Below are positions 7,607 through 15,888 of a stretch of DNA of 41,718 nucleotides, piece by piece. The DNA comes from Pseudomonas extremorientalis. GTDB lineage: Bacteria; Pseudomonadota; Gammaproteobacteria; Pseudomonadales; Pseudomonadaceae. The notes below the pieces were generated by a model that had not been told where the DNA came from, did no database searches, and saw only the letters and a program-made list of their open reading frames with translations. Within the stretch, counting starts at the first letter, position 1. Each line of letters begins with the position of its first letter. The stretch covers positions 1 to 41,718 of the forward strand of contig NZ_MDGK01000059.1 in assembly GCF_001870465.1 (NCBI RefSeq), read 5' to 3'. A program made the translations under genes and the position numbers.

Positions 7607-8765
7607 TCACAAACCCTCGCGCAAGCGTCTGATGCTCATGGGTGTCGGCGGCCTGACCCTGGCCGCCCTGTTGGTCGCCAACGGCCTGCACGCCCGTACC
7701 TTGCACGAACAGTCGGTCACGGCCTGGACCGAGACCGCCGCCATCCCGCAGGTGATGGTGTTCCAACCGCAGCAGAATGCGGCCGGCGATACCCTGCGCC
7801 TGCCCGCGCACCTGGAAGCCTGGAGCAAGGCACCGATCCATGCGCGGGTCAGCGGCTACCTCAAGGACTGGAAAGCCGACATCGGGACGCGGGTCGAAGC
7901 CGGGCAAATCCTTGCCGAGATCGACAGCCCCGACCTCGACCAACAACTGGCGCAGGCCCACGCACGCCTGGTGCAGGAACAGGCCAACGCACGCCTGGCC
8001 GCCACCACCGCCACGCGCTGGCAGAACTTGCTGGCGAGCCACTCGGTGTCGCGCCAGGAAGCCGATGAGAAAACTTCCAATGCCGCCGCCGCCAAAGCCA
8101 ACGCCGAGGCCGCTGCTGCCGACTACGCCAGGCTGACCGCACTGGAAAGCTACAAGACTATCCGCGCGCCGTTCGCCGGCACCATCACCGCACGTAACAC
8201 CGATATCGGCCAGTTGATCAAGGCCGACACCGACAGCGACCCGGAGCTGTTCAACATCGCCGACACCCACCAACTGCGCCTGTATGTACCGGTGCCGCAG
8301 AACTACGCCGCGGTCATCCACCCCGGCCTTGAAGCCGAGCTGACGGTACCCGAGCATCCTGGCGAGCACTTCAAGGCGCGCCTGATCGGCGACTCCACTG
8401 CCATCGACCGGCGCTCCGGCACCCTGCTCGCGCAGTTCGTGGCCGACAACCCCAACGGCGAGCTGCTGCCCGGCGATTACGCCGAAGCGACCCTGCCGAT
8501 CCCGGCGGACACCCATGGCGTGAGCATCCCGGCCAGCGCGTTGATCTTCCGCGCCCAGGGCACGCAAGTGGCGGTGCTGGATGCGCAGAATCATGTGCAC
8601 TTGCAAGGCATCCATATCGGCCTCGACCTCGGTGAACGCCTGGTCATCGACCAGGGCCTGAAACCCGCCGACCGCGTGGTCGACAACCCGCCCGACGCCC
8701 TGCGCGAAGGCGACCCGGTGCAACTGGCCGACGCCGCTGGAGGTACGCATGCGCCCAAGGCTTAA
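7596..8765 (+). CDS. RND efflux periplasmic adaptor (membrane fusion protein)
   Basis: The 389-aa protein links the permease to the outer-membrane factor. It has an N-terminal membrane anchor (residues about 10-30). The split biotinyl-lipoyl domain has halves YLKDWKADIGTRVEAGQILAE and KTIRAPFAGTITARN. Between them lies an Ala/Gln/Glu-rich hairpin coiled coil, and beta-barrel and membrane-proximal domains follow. The ATG at 7596 follows CTGGAGAAAC and overlaps the end of the permease gene, which indicates translational coupling. An upstream in-frame start lies deep within the permease gene and was rejected. There is no lipobox, so it is anchored by a signal anchor rather than lipid. Confidence 0.92.
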   Translation: MSSDHKPSRKRLMLMGVGGLTLAALLVANGLHARTLHEQSVTAWTETAAIPQVMVFQPQQNAAGDTLRLPAHLEAWSKAPIHARVSGYLKDWKADIGTRVEAGQILAEIDSPDLDQQLAQAHARLVQEQANARLAATTATRWQNLLASHSVSRQEADEKTSNAAAAKANAEAAAADYARLTALESYKTIRAPFAGTITARNTDIGQLIKADTDSDPELFNIADTHQLRLYVPVPQNYAAVIHPGLEAELTVPEHPGEHFKARLIGDSTAIDRRSGTLLAQFVADNPNGELLPGDYAEATLPIPADTHGVSIPASALIFRAQGTQVAVLDAQNHVHLQGIHIGLDLGERLVIDQGLKPADRVVDNPPDALREGDPVQLADAAGGTHAPKA

Positions 8766-10167
8766 TCCCCTCGTTGCACTGATGCTGCTGGCGTTACAGG
8801 GTTGCTCTATGGCGCCCACCTACAAGGTGCCGCCGATTGACCTGCCTGCGCACTACCGCGAACAGACCAGCGACGGTCCCTGGCACAGCGCGCAACCGTC
8901 CGACCAATTGGCGCCCGAATGGTGGAAGCTCTACCACGACCCGCGCCTGAACGACCTGCAACAGCAACTGCTCAAGGCCAACCCGGACCTGGCGGCGGCA
9001 CTGGCGCACTTCGATGCGTCCCAGGCGTACGCCAGCCAACTGCATGCCGGGCTGTTCCCGCAGATCACCGCCAGCGCACAGCCGTTGCGCCAGCGCCAAT
9101 CGGATTCACGGCCGCTACGCGGGACCACGCAGCCGTCGGTGTACAACAGCAATAGCGCAGGGTTTTCGTTGAGTTACGACCTGGACCTGTGGGGCAAAAT
9201 CCGCAACCAGGTGGCGGCGGGTGACGCCCAGGCGCAAGCGTCGGGTGACGACCTGGCGGTGGCGCGCCTGAGCTTGCAGCATCAACTGGCGAGCCTGTAT
9301 GTGCAGCTCAATGGGCTGGATGCACAGGCGCGGATTCTCAAGCGTTCGCTGGATGATTTCAGCCAGGCCCTGCAACTGACCCGCAGCCGGTATGAGGGCC
9401 AGATCGCCTCGGAGCTGGACCTGACGCGTGCACAGAACCAACTGGCCGAAGCCAAGGCGCAGCTGGATGAAGTCCGCGGGCAACGCAACCTGACCGAGCA
9501 TGCCATCGGTGAACTGGTGGGCGTGGCGGCCAGCGAGTTCTCCGTGCCGCCGAGCCCGCAATTGATTGCACTGCCGGGCATTCCATCGCAGCTGCCAAGC
9601 CATCTCCTGCAACGTCGGCCGGATATTGCAGCGGCGGAACGGCGGGTGTTTGCCGCCAACGCCAACATCGGCGTAGCGAAGGCAGCGTGGTATCCGGATT
9701 TCAGCCTGACCGGGTTGATTGGCGGGCAGACGCAGGGCGTCGGCAACCTGCTGTCCGCCGGTAATCGCTACTGGGCGCTGGGGCCGCTGGTGAACCTGCC
9801 GATCTTTGACGGGGGCCGCCTGAGCGCCAACGAGCGCCAGGCCAAAGCCGAATTCGAAGAGGCATCGGCACACTACCGCAGCCAGGTGCTGAAGGCCGTG
9901 CGCGAGGTGGAAGATAACCTGGGGCAATTGCGAGATCTGCAGCAGGAAGCCTTGGATGAGCAGGCAGCAGCGGACGCGGCGCAGCACACCCAGGCGCTGG
10001 CGATGAACAGCTACGAGGCGGGGGCCGTGAGTTATCTGGATGTGGTGACGGCGCAGACGGCAGCGTTACAGGCGCAGCGCACCTTGCAGGCGGTGCAGAC
10101 GCGGCAGTTGCAGGCGAGTGTGGGGTTGGTGACGGCGCTTGGCGGTGGCTGGCAGCCGGGCGCCTGA
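8749..10167 (+). CDS. RND efflux outer-membrane factor (NodT/OprM-like lipoprotein)
   Basis: This 472-aa TolC-superfamily outer-membrane channel completes the pump. A lipoprotein signal ends in LQGC (Cys near residue 19), followed by MAPTYKVPPIDLP, typical of the family. Two outer-membrane efflux repeats follow, with long Gln/Ala-rich helices and the motifs SYDLDLWGKIR and LPIFDGGRL. The first 17 nt overlap the adaptor gene, so the three pump genes form one operon. There is no regulator gene beside the operon, so control is unknown. The REP tandem array lies directly downstream. Confidence 0.94.
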   Translation: MRPRLNPLVALMLLALQGCSMAPTYKVPPIDLPAHYREQTSDGPWHSAQPSDQLAPEWWKLYHDPRLNDLQQQLLKANPDLAAALAHFDASQAYASQLHAGLFPQITASAQPLRQRQSDSRPLRGTTQPSVYNSNSAGFSLSYDLDLWGKIRNQVAAGDAQAQASGDDLAVARLSLQHQLASLYVQLNGLDAQARILKRSLDDFSQALQLTRSRYEGQIASELDLTRAQNQLAEAKAQLDEVRGQRNLTEHAIGELVGVAASEFSVPPSPQLIALPGIPSQLPSHLLQRRPDIAAAERRVFAANANIGVAKAAWYPDFSLTGLIGGQTQGVGNLLSAGNRYWALGPLVNLPIFDGGRLSANERQAKAEFEEASAHYRSQVLKAVREVEDNLGQLRDLQQEALDEQAAADAAQHTQALAMNSYEAGAVSYLDVVTAQTAALQAQRTLQAVQTRQLQASVGLVTALGGGWQPGA

Positions 10168-10208
10168 TACGGTGGGTCAGTCACATAACTGTCAACTGAA
10201 CTACCGCA

Positions 10209-10232
10209 ATCGGGGGCAAGCCCCCTCCCACA
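10209..10232 (-). repeat. REP element (inverted copy) at the head of the RAYT array
   Basis: ATCGGGGGCAAGCCCCCTCC and the following CACA are the reverse orientation of the window-wide REP type. With the three forward copies that follow it makes a REPIN-like arrangement. Confidence 0.9.
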
Positions 10233-10239
10233 CTTGTCC

Positions 10240-10455
10240 TGTGCCAGACACACAATGTATGAACGCCGCAGAACCAATGTGGGAGGGGGCTTGCCACTTC
10301 CACCCTGCTCCTGTGCCAGACACACAATGTATGAACGCCGCTGAACCAATGTGGGAGGGGGCTTGCCCCTTCCACCCTGCTCCTGTGCCAGACACACAAT
10401 GTATGAACGCCGCAGAACCAATGTGGGAGGGGGCTTGCCCCCGATGGCGTTCTTC
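10240..10455 (+). repeat. Three tandem 72-bp units, each spacer plus REP
   Basis: The word TGTGCCAGACACACAATG begins at 10240, 10312 and 10384, and TGTGGGAGGGGGCTTGC begins at 10278, 10350 and 10422. Both give an exact 72-bp period. Units differ by a few bases: the REP 3' arm reads CCACTTCC, CCCCTTCC and CCCCGATG in turn. Only the last unit has the complete REP arm. This is a tandem amplification of a REPIN half next to the transposase gene. The stretch 10168-10539 holds nothing else recognisable except an imperfect pair CCTCTC/GAGAGG at 10508-10531. Confidence 0.92.
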
Positions 10456-10539
10456 CAGACACATCCTGCCAAAGGCCGGCCAATCAGCCTTTTACACACC
10501 GATCTAGCCTCTCTGAACACACCTTGAGAGGGCCAGGGA

Positions 10540-10998
10540 ATGGCAGATTTACCCGCTTCACATCGGCTGCGCATCGGACGCTTCAGCGAACCCAACCGCA
10601 TCTACCTGATCACCACCAACACCCACGAACGCCTACCGATATTCAGCGACTTCCACCTCGGTCGACTGGTGGTCTGGCAGTTTCGCCTGGCTCAGTACCG
10701 AGGGCTCGCAAACTCGCTGGCGTGGGTGATCATGCCTGACCACTTTCATTGGCTTATTGAGTTGAAAAAAGACTCGTTGGCGGACCTGATGCGGCAGGTA
10801 AAATCCAAGAGCACGCGGTCCGTCAACGGCCTAAGCGGACGCAAGGGAAGACTCTGGCAGGAAAGCTTCCACGACCGGGCACTGCGCAAGGAAGATGACC
10901 TGGTGAAAATGGCCAGGTACGTGGTGGCTAACCCATTGAGGGCAGGGTTGGTAGAGAAGATTGGCGACTACCCGCTGTGGGATGCAATCTGGATATAA
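10540..10998 (+). CDS. REP-associated tyrosine transposase (RAYT, Y1/HUH fold)
   Basis: This 152-aa single-domain enzyme of the TnpA-Rep (IS200/IS605-related) superfamily is thought to nick and mobilise REP/REPIN hairpins. The HUH motif is H68-F-H70 in MPDHFHWL. The catalytic Tyr is most likely Y127 in ARYVVANPLRAGLV, followed by the family signature NPLRAGLV. RLWQESFHDR lies between them. The ATG at 10540 has AGGGA just upstream. REP sequences flank the gene closely on both sides, the arrangement called a REPtron. In known cases RAYTs are single-copy, vertically inherited, domesticated enzymes and not ordinary insertion sequences; no terminal inverted repeats or target duplication are seen here. 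Confidence 0.94.
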   Translation: MADLPASHRLRIGRFSEPNRIYLITTNTHERLPIFSDFHLGRLVVWQFRLAQYRGLANSLAWVIMPDHFHWLIELKKDSLADLMRQVKSKSTRSVNGLSGRKGRLWQESFHDRALRKEDDLVKMARYVVANPLRAGLVEKIGDYPLWDAIWI

Positions 10999-11016
10999 AG
11001 CTGAACACACACTCAT

Positions 11017-11050
11017 TGTGGGAGGGGGCTTGCCCCCTCCCACATTTTTT
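11017..11050 (+). terminator. Perfect REP palindrome plus T-run after the RAYT gene
   Basis: TGTGGGAGGGGGC and GCCCCCTCCCACA are exact 13-bp arms around TT (11017-11044), followed by six T (11045-11050). Unlike the other REPs in the window this copy is fully symmetric. Together with the T-run it is a strong intrinsic terminator for the RAYT transcript. For minus-strand transcription from the amidohydrolase gene the hairpin lacks a T-run. Confidence 0.8.
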
Positions 11051-11058
11051 ACTGCATT

Positions 11059-12342
11059 TCAGGCGGCCAGCTTGCCGCTGGCGATAGCGGCTGACGCTGC
11101 AACCATCGCCCGCAACAACACCGCACATCCCGCCGCCAGGTCATCCGGTGCGGCATTCTCGATTTCGTTGTGGCTGATGCCGCCCTCGCACGGCACGAAA
11201 ATCATCCCCGCCGGGCCCAGTTCGGCGACGAAGATCGCGTCGTGCCCTGCCCCGCTGACGATATCCATGTTCGACAAGCCCAGGCCATTGGCGGCATTGC
11301 GCACCGCGTCTACGCAGCCCTGATCGAAATACAGCGGCGGGAAGTCAGCGGTGGGCTCCATCTCGAAACTGAGCCCATGCTTGGTGCATGTGTCCTCAAT
11401 GACCTTGCGCACCTCACTGATCATCGAGTCCAGGCGCGCCGGCTCCAGGTGACGAAAATCCAGGGTCATGCGCACTTCACCGGGAATGACGTTGCGCGAT
11501 CCCGGATAAGCCTGCAGGCAACCCACCGTCCCACATGCATGAGGTTGGTGCGCCAATGCGGCTGCGTTCACCGCCGCCACCACCGCTGCCGCGCCCACCA
11601 GAGCATCCTTGCGCAGGTGCATCGGCGTCGGCCCCGCATGCGCCTCGACGCCGCGCAGTTTCAGGTCGAACCACTTCTGCCCCAAGGCGCCGAGCACCAC
11701 ACCAATCGTCTTCTTCTCATCCTCAAGAATCGGCCCTTGTTCGATATGCGCCTCGAAATACGCTCCCACCTTGTGCCCGCTGACCGGCCGCGAGCCCGCG
11801 TAGCCAATCGCATTCAGCGCATCGCCCACACTGACGCCATCCACATCGACCTTGGCCAAGGTATCGGCCAGGGTGAATTTCTCGGCAAACACCCCCGAGC
11901 CCATCATGCAGGGCGGAAAACGCGAGCCTTCTTCGTTGGTCCACACCACCACTTCCAACGGAGCCTCGGTCTCCAACTTGAGGTCATTGAGCGTCCGCAG
12001 CACTTCCACCCCTGCCAGCACGCCAAAGCAACCGTCAAACTTGCCGCCGGTGGGCTGGGTGTCGATATGGCTGCCGGTCATCACCGGCGGCAGGTCAGGG
12101 TTGCGTCCGGGGCGGCGGGCGAAGATATTGCCGATGCCGTCGACGGTCACGGTGCAGCCGGCGTCTTCGCACCACTGCACGAACAGATCGCGGGCCTTGC
12201 GGTCGAGGTCGGTGAGGGCCAAGCGACACACCCCCCCCTTGGGCGTGGCGCCGAGCCTGGCCAGGTCCATCAGCGATTGCCACAGGCGGTCGCGGTTGAT
12301 GTGCTGATGGGTGGATTGCAGAACGTCCAGGGCAGCGTTCAT
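11059..12342 (-). CDS. N-carbamoyl-beta-alanine amidohydrolase (beta-ureidopropionase, M20 family)
   Basis: The 427-aa member of the Zn-dependent hydantoinase/carbamoylase amidase family probably catalyses the last step of reductive pyrimidine breakdown, releasing beta-alanine (or beta-aminoisobutyrate), CO2 and ammonia. Metal-site motifs are visible: TGSHIDTQPTGGKFDG, TNEEGSRFPPCMMGS with the general-base Glu pair, EAHIEQGP, and a C-terminal GAGHDA. Pseudomonas orthologues are sometimes mislabelled allantoate amidohydrolase, but the neighbours (dihydropyrimidinase, preTA) support the pyrimidine assignment. The ATG at 12342 follows GGAGAT. It lies 27 nt downstream of the NCS1 transporter gene on the same strand and is probably cotranscribed. 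Confidence 0.9.
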   Translation of the reverse strand: MNAALDVLQSTHQHINRDRLWQSLMDLARLGATPKGGVCRLALTDLDRKARDLFVQWCEDAGCTVTVDGIGNIFARRPGRNPDLPPVMTGSHIDTQPTGGKFDGCFGVLAGVEVLRTLNDLKLETEAPLEVVVWTNEEGSRFPPCMMGSGVFAEKFTLADTLAKVDVDGVSVGDALNAIGYAGSRPVSGHKVGAYFEAHIEQGPILEDEKKTIGVVLGALGQKWFDLKLRGVEAHAGPTPMHLRKDALVGAAAVVAAVNAAALAHQPHACGTVGCLQAYPGSRNVIPGEVRMTLDFRHLEPARLDSMISEVRKVIEDTCTKHGLSFEMEPTADFPPLYFDQGCVDAVRNAANGLGLSNMDIVSGAGHDAIFVAELGPAGMIFVPCEGGISHNEIENAAPDDLAAGCAVLLRAMVAASAAIASGKLAA

Positions 12343-12369
12343 GGGGATCTCCTCAGGCTACATTTCTTC

Positions 12370-13851
12370 TTATGGATTGACGGTGACCGGCGTGGCCCCG
12401 CGCTTGGCATTCAGGCCGTAATACAGCAACCCACCCAGCGCCGAACCGGTAAACCAGCCATAGCTGTAGAACCAGCTGAACGCATCGCTGCCCAACGACA
12501 GCAAGGTCAGCACCACCGGCACGCCGAAGGCGATGAAACCGCTCCAGTTCCATGCCGGGTAAACGTCATCGCGATACAGGCCGGCCAAGTCCAGTTGCTG
12601 TTTGCGGGTGATGAAATAGTCCACCACCATGATCCCGGCGATCGGCCCCAGCAGGCTGGAATAGCCAAGCAACCAGTTGGAGTAGACGGTCTCCAGGCTC
12701 ACCTCGGAAACGATCAGGCCGAGTTTCTTCAGCAGCTCATGGGCCATCAACGCCAGCCCGACCAGGCCGGTGAGGATCACCGCCGTGGTGCGGTTGATCA
12801 GCTTGGGCGCGATGTTCTGGAAGTCATTGGTGGGCGAGACAATGTTCGCGGCGGTGTTGGTGGACAAGGTGGCGACGATGATCAGCGCCATGGCCACGGC
12901 CACCCACACCGGGCTCTGGATATGCCCGATCAGTGTCACCGGATCGGACACGCTCACGCCCACCAGTTTCACCGAAGCGGCGGTCATGATCACGCCGAGG
13001 GCGGCGAACAGGAACATGGTCAGCGGCAGGCCGAAAATCTGCCCGAGAATCTGGTCCTTCTGGCTTTTGGCGTAGCGGCTGAAATCGGGAATGTTCAGTG
13101 ACAAGGTGGCCCAGAACCCTACCATCGCGGTGAGCCCGGCCATGAAGTAACCGGTCAGGCTCGCACCCTCGGGACGCTTGGGCGGGATCGCCATCAATTC
13201 GCTGATCGACACGTTGGGCATCGCCCACACCAGCAGGCCGATGCCCACCGCCACCAGCAACGGCGCCGACAAGGTTTCCAGGCGCTTGATCGATTCGGCG
13301 CCACGCAGCACCACCCACAGGTTCAGGCACCAGAAAATCATGAAACCGATCACCTCGCCGGTGCCGCCAAGGGACTTCCACCCCTCGAAGATCGAGCCCA
13401 GGAACAGGTGGATCGCCAGCCCGCCAAACATGGTCTGGATACCAAACCAGCCACAGGCCACCAACGCCCTGATCAGGCACGGCACATTGGAGCCGAGGAT
13501 GCCGAATGACGACCGCAACAACACCGGAAACGGTATGCCGTACTTGGTGCCCGGAAAGGCGTTCAGCGTCAGCGGAATCAGCACCACGATGTTCGCGAGC
13601 AGGATCGCCATCAGCGCCTCGCCCACCGACAGCCCGAAGTACGCAGTGAGCACGCCACCCAGCGTATACGTGGGCACGCAGATCGACATACCGACCCACA
13701 GCGCGGTGATGTGCCACTTGTTCCAGGTGCGTTCGTGCACCTTGGTCGGTGCCATGTCGTGGTTGTAGCGAGGGCTGTCGAGGACGTCGGGGCCGGCGTC
13801 GAGTTCGTACAGGCCGTTGCGTTCAATGACTTGCGATCTGTTCTGTTGCAT
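12370..13851 (-). CDS. NCS1-family nucleobase/hydantoin permease
   Basis: This 493-aa polytopic inner-membrane transporter of the nucleobase:cation symporter-1 family has about 12 hydrophobic segments. N-terminal signatures are NKWHITALWVGMSICVPTY and, later, FPGTKYGIPFPVLLRSSFG; NIVSPTNDF lies in a later loop. It most likely imports uracil, thymine or a dihydropyrimidine/hydantoin for the enzymes encoded around it. The ATG at 13851 has GGAG upstream. An inverted repeat GCCTGCA/TGCAGGC (13887-13906) lies in its leader. It is the first gene of the minus-strand arm of the pyd cluster. Confidence 0.92.
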   Translation of the reverse strand: MQQNRSQVIERNGLYELDAGPDVLDSPRYNHDMAPTKVHERTWNKWHITALWVGMSICVPTYTLGGVLTAYFGLSVGEALMAILLANIVVLIPLTLNAFPGTKYGIPFPVLLRSSFGILGSNVPCLIRALVACGWFGIQTMFGGLAIHLFLGSIFEGWKSLGGTGEVIGFMIFWCLNLWVVLRGAESIKRLETLSAPLLVAVGIGLLVWAMPNVSISELMAIPPKRPEGASLTGYFMAGLTAMVGFWATLSLNIPDFSRYAKSQKDQILGQIFGLPLTMFLFAALGVIMTAASVKLVGVSVSDPVTLIGHIQSPVWVAVAMALIIVATLSTNTAANIVSPTNDFQNIAPKLINRTTAVILTGLVGLALMAHELLKKLGLIVSEVSLETVYSNWLLGYSSLLGPIAGIMVVDYFITRKQQLDLAGLYRDDVYPAWNWSGFIAFGVPVVLTLLSLGSDAFSWFYSYGWFTGSALGGLLYYGLNAKRGATPVTVNP

Positions 13852-14250
13852 GGCCGCTCCACGGTTTTTTCGAATTATTGTTGCGCGCCTGCAGTTGGGT
13901 GCAGGCGGCCGGAGTACCTCGTAAACAACATGACATCACGGGCCCGGCCAGCCGCCTCTGCACTCAATAACCGTGCCGACAAGCGTTACCGCACCCTCAC
14001 CGCTTATATAACGTGCTGATGTTTATCAGCTTTCCGATTGCGCCTTCGGTACTTGCCGCCTTACTCAGGCTAAATAGTGCGGAAGTTGCCCGAACCATCA
14101 GGACTCAATCTGGTGCAACACAATTATTTTTATTTCCCCTACCCGTCAAGAGGCATGTCTCAAGCGTCTGATTTGCAATAGGAAATGTTGCTCAATTCAA
14201 GAACCTGTCAAGTGCGTCAAAATGGTGAGAGGTCGCTACATTTTGGTGAT

Positions 14251-14278
14251 TATTGATTTTTATCCTTAAAAATCAATA
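14251..14278. promoter_or_regulatory. AT-rich palindrome, 12-bp arms
   Basis: TATTGATTTTTA and TAAAAATCAATA are exact inverted repeats around TCCT. This is very AT-rich in a GC-rich genome and lies about 165 bp before the dihydropyrimidinase start. It is a candidate operator. Confidence 0.5.
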
Positions 14279-14343
14279 TGTTGAAAACGATATATGCTTA
14301 TAAAAAATCTTCTTGCCCAATCGAAAAACTCGGGCTAGTTTCT

Positions 14344-14367
14344 ATTCCTGTCACCGATGACAGGAAT
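14344..14367. promoter_or_regulatory. 24-bp palindrome / leader hairpin before dihydropyrimidinase
   Basis: ATTCCTGTCA and TGACAGGAAT form 10-bp arms around CCGA, 75 bp before the start codon. It could be an operator or a 5'-leader hairpin. There is no T-run after it, so a terminator is unlikely. Confidence 0.5.
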
Positions 14368-14441
14368 TAACCGACCATCGGCAAGCAGCAATACAACACT
14401 TAGAACTGGCACAAGCCGGTCAAGCCTGTGAGGAACTCGAC

Positions 14442-15881
14442 ATGTCGCTGTTGATCCGTGGCGCCACCGTTATTACCCATGATGAAAGTTACCGCGCCGA
14501 TGTGTTATGCGCAGGCGGTCTGATCCGGGCTATTGGTACGAACCTGGATATTCCCGCCAGCACTGAAATACTCGATGGCAGCGGCCAATACCTGATGCCC
14601 GGCGGCATCGATCCCCACACCCATATGCAATTGCCCTTCATGGGCACCGTGGCCAGTGAAGACTTTTTCAGCGGTACGGCGGCGGGCCTGGCGGGAGGCA
14701 CCACGTCGATCATCGACTTCGTCATTCCCAACCCGCAGCAATCCTTGCTGGAAGCCTTTCACCAATGGCGCGGCTGGGCGGAAAAGTCCGCCTCCGATTA
14801 CGGCTTCCATGTGGCGATCACCTGGTGGAGCGAGCAGGTGCGCGAGGAAATGGCCGAGCTGGTCAGCCACCACGGCATCAACAGCTTCAAGCACTTCATG
14901 GCCTACAAGAACGCGATCATGGCGGCGGACGACACCCTGGTCGCCAGCTTCGAGCGCTGCCTGGAACTGGGCGCAGTGCCCACCGTGCATGCGGAAAACG
15001 GCGAGCTGGTGTATCACCTGCAACGCAAGCTGATGGCCCAGGGCATCACCGGGCCGGAAGCGCACCCGCTGTCACGTCCGTCGCAGGTGGAAGGTGAAGC
15101 GGCCAGCCGGGCGATCCGCATCGCCGAGACCCTCGGCACGCCGTTGTACCTGGTGCATGTGTCCACCAAAGAAGCGCTGGACGAAATCACCTACGCCCGT
15201 GCCAAAGGCCAGCCGGTCTACGGTGAAGTCCTCGCCGGGCACCTGTTGCTCGACGACAGCGTCTACCAACACCCCGACTGGCAGACCGCTGCCGGCTACG
15301 TGATGAGCCCGCCGTTCCGACCCCGCGGGCACCAGGACGCGCTTTGGCACGGCCTGCAATCGGGCAACCTGCACACCACCGCCACCGACCACTGCTGCTT
15401 CTGCGCCGAGCAAAAAGCCGCCGGGCGCGACGACTTCAGCAAGATCCCCAATGGCACCGCCGGTATCGAAGACCGCATGGCGCTGTTGTGGGATGAAGGC
15501 GTGAACACCGGGCGCCTGTCGATGCAGGAGTTCGTGGCGCTGACCTCCACCAACACTGCGAAGATCTTCAACCTCTACCCGCGCAAAGGTGCGATTCGCG
15601 TGGGTGCGGATGCCGACCTGGTGCTGTGGGACCCACAGGGCACGCGGACCATTTCCGCCAAGACCCATCACCAGCAGGTCGACTTCAACATCTTCGAAGG
15701 CAAGACCGTACGCGGTGTGCCCAGCCACACCATCAGCCAGGGCAAGCTGGTCTGGGCCGATGGCGATCTGCGCGCCGAGCGCGGGGCCGGGCGTTATGTG
15801 GAGCGGCCGGCGTATCCGCCGGTGTTCGAGCAGTTGAGCAAGCGGGCTGAGTATTCCAGGCCAGTGGCTGTGAAGCGCTGA
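14442..15881 (+). CDS. dht: Dihydropyrimidinase (D-hydantoinase)
   Basis: This 479-aa cyclic amidohydrolase opens 5,6-dihydrouracil or dihydrothymine to N-carbamoyl-beta-amino acids, the second step of reductive pyrimidine degradation. It is a metal-dependent TIM barrel. GGIDPHTHMQLPF carries the first HxH pair. NSFKHFMAYKNA carries the bridging Lys, usually carboxylated. VHAENGEL, LYLVHVSTKEA and ATDHCCF carry the later His/Asp ligands. Length and motifs fit the bacterial dihydropyrimidinase/hydantoinase group. The ATG at 14442 follows GAGGAA. It heads the plus-strand arm with preT and preA; a REPIN lies between it and preT. Confidence 0.94.
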   Translation: MSLLIRGATVITHDESYRADVLCAGGLIRAIGTNLDIPASTEILDGSGQYLMPGGIDPHTHMQLPFMGTVASEDFFSGTAAGLAGGTTSIIDFVIPNPQQSLLEAFHQWRGWAEKSASDYGFHVAITWWSEQVREEMAELVSHHGINSFKHFMAYKNAIMAADDTLVASFERCLELGAVPTVHAENGELVYHLQRKLMAQGITGPEAHPLSRPSQVEGEAASRAIRIAETLGTPLYLVHVSTKEALDEITYARAKGQPVYGEVLAGHLLLDDSVYQHPDWQTAAGYVMSPPFRPRGHQDALWHGLQSGNLHTTATDHCCFCAEQKAAGRDDFSKIPNGTAGIEDRMALLWDEGVNTGRLSMQEFVALTSTNTAKIFNLYPRKGAIRVGADADLVLWDPQGTRTISAKTHHQQVDFNIFEGKTVRGVPSHTISQGKLVWADGDLRAERGAGRYVERPAYPPVFEQLSKRAEYSRPVAVKR

Positions 15882-15888
15882 GACCGCT

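Larger units (their letters stand above)
13852..14441. promoter_or_regulatory. Divergent control region of the pyrimidine cluster
   Basis: These 590 bp without a gene separate the permease/amidohydrolase arm from the dihydropyrimidinase arm. The part 14100-14340 is notably AT-rich for this genome and should hold the plus-strand promoter. Four inverted repeats stand out: 13887-13906 (GCCTGCA/TGCAGGC), 14218-14245 (CAAAATG/CATTTTG), 14251-14278 (12-bp arms, TATTGATTTTTA) and 14344-14367 (ATTCCTGTCA/TGACAGGAAT). No clear RutR-type TTGACCA..TGGTCAA site was found by eye. Confidence 0.6.

Noticed and set aside
10240..10455. Regular repeats resembling a CRISPR array
   Set aside because: Spacer parts are nearly identical between units, so the whole 72 bp is repeated; there are no cas genes.
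10139..10507. Open frame coding repeated peptides (APVPDTQCMNAAEPMWEGAC type)
   Set aside because: It is a translation of the 72-bp REP tandem array and has no ribosome site; period 72 is divisible by 3, which keeps the frame open.
10540..10998. Ordinary IS200-type insertion sequence
   Set aside because: No IS end hairpins beyond the REPs and no tnpB; RAYT signature and REP flanks fit a domesticated REPtron better.
11170..13101. 643-codon open frame opposite the amidohydrolase and permease genes
   Set aside because: It is antisense to two well-recognised genes and its composition (Gln, His, Arg rich) is typical of shadow frames in GC-rich DNA.
14400..14425. Sigma-54 promoter before dihydropyrimidinase (TGGCAC present)
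   Set aside because: The -12 GC element is not at the required spacing after TGGCAC.
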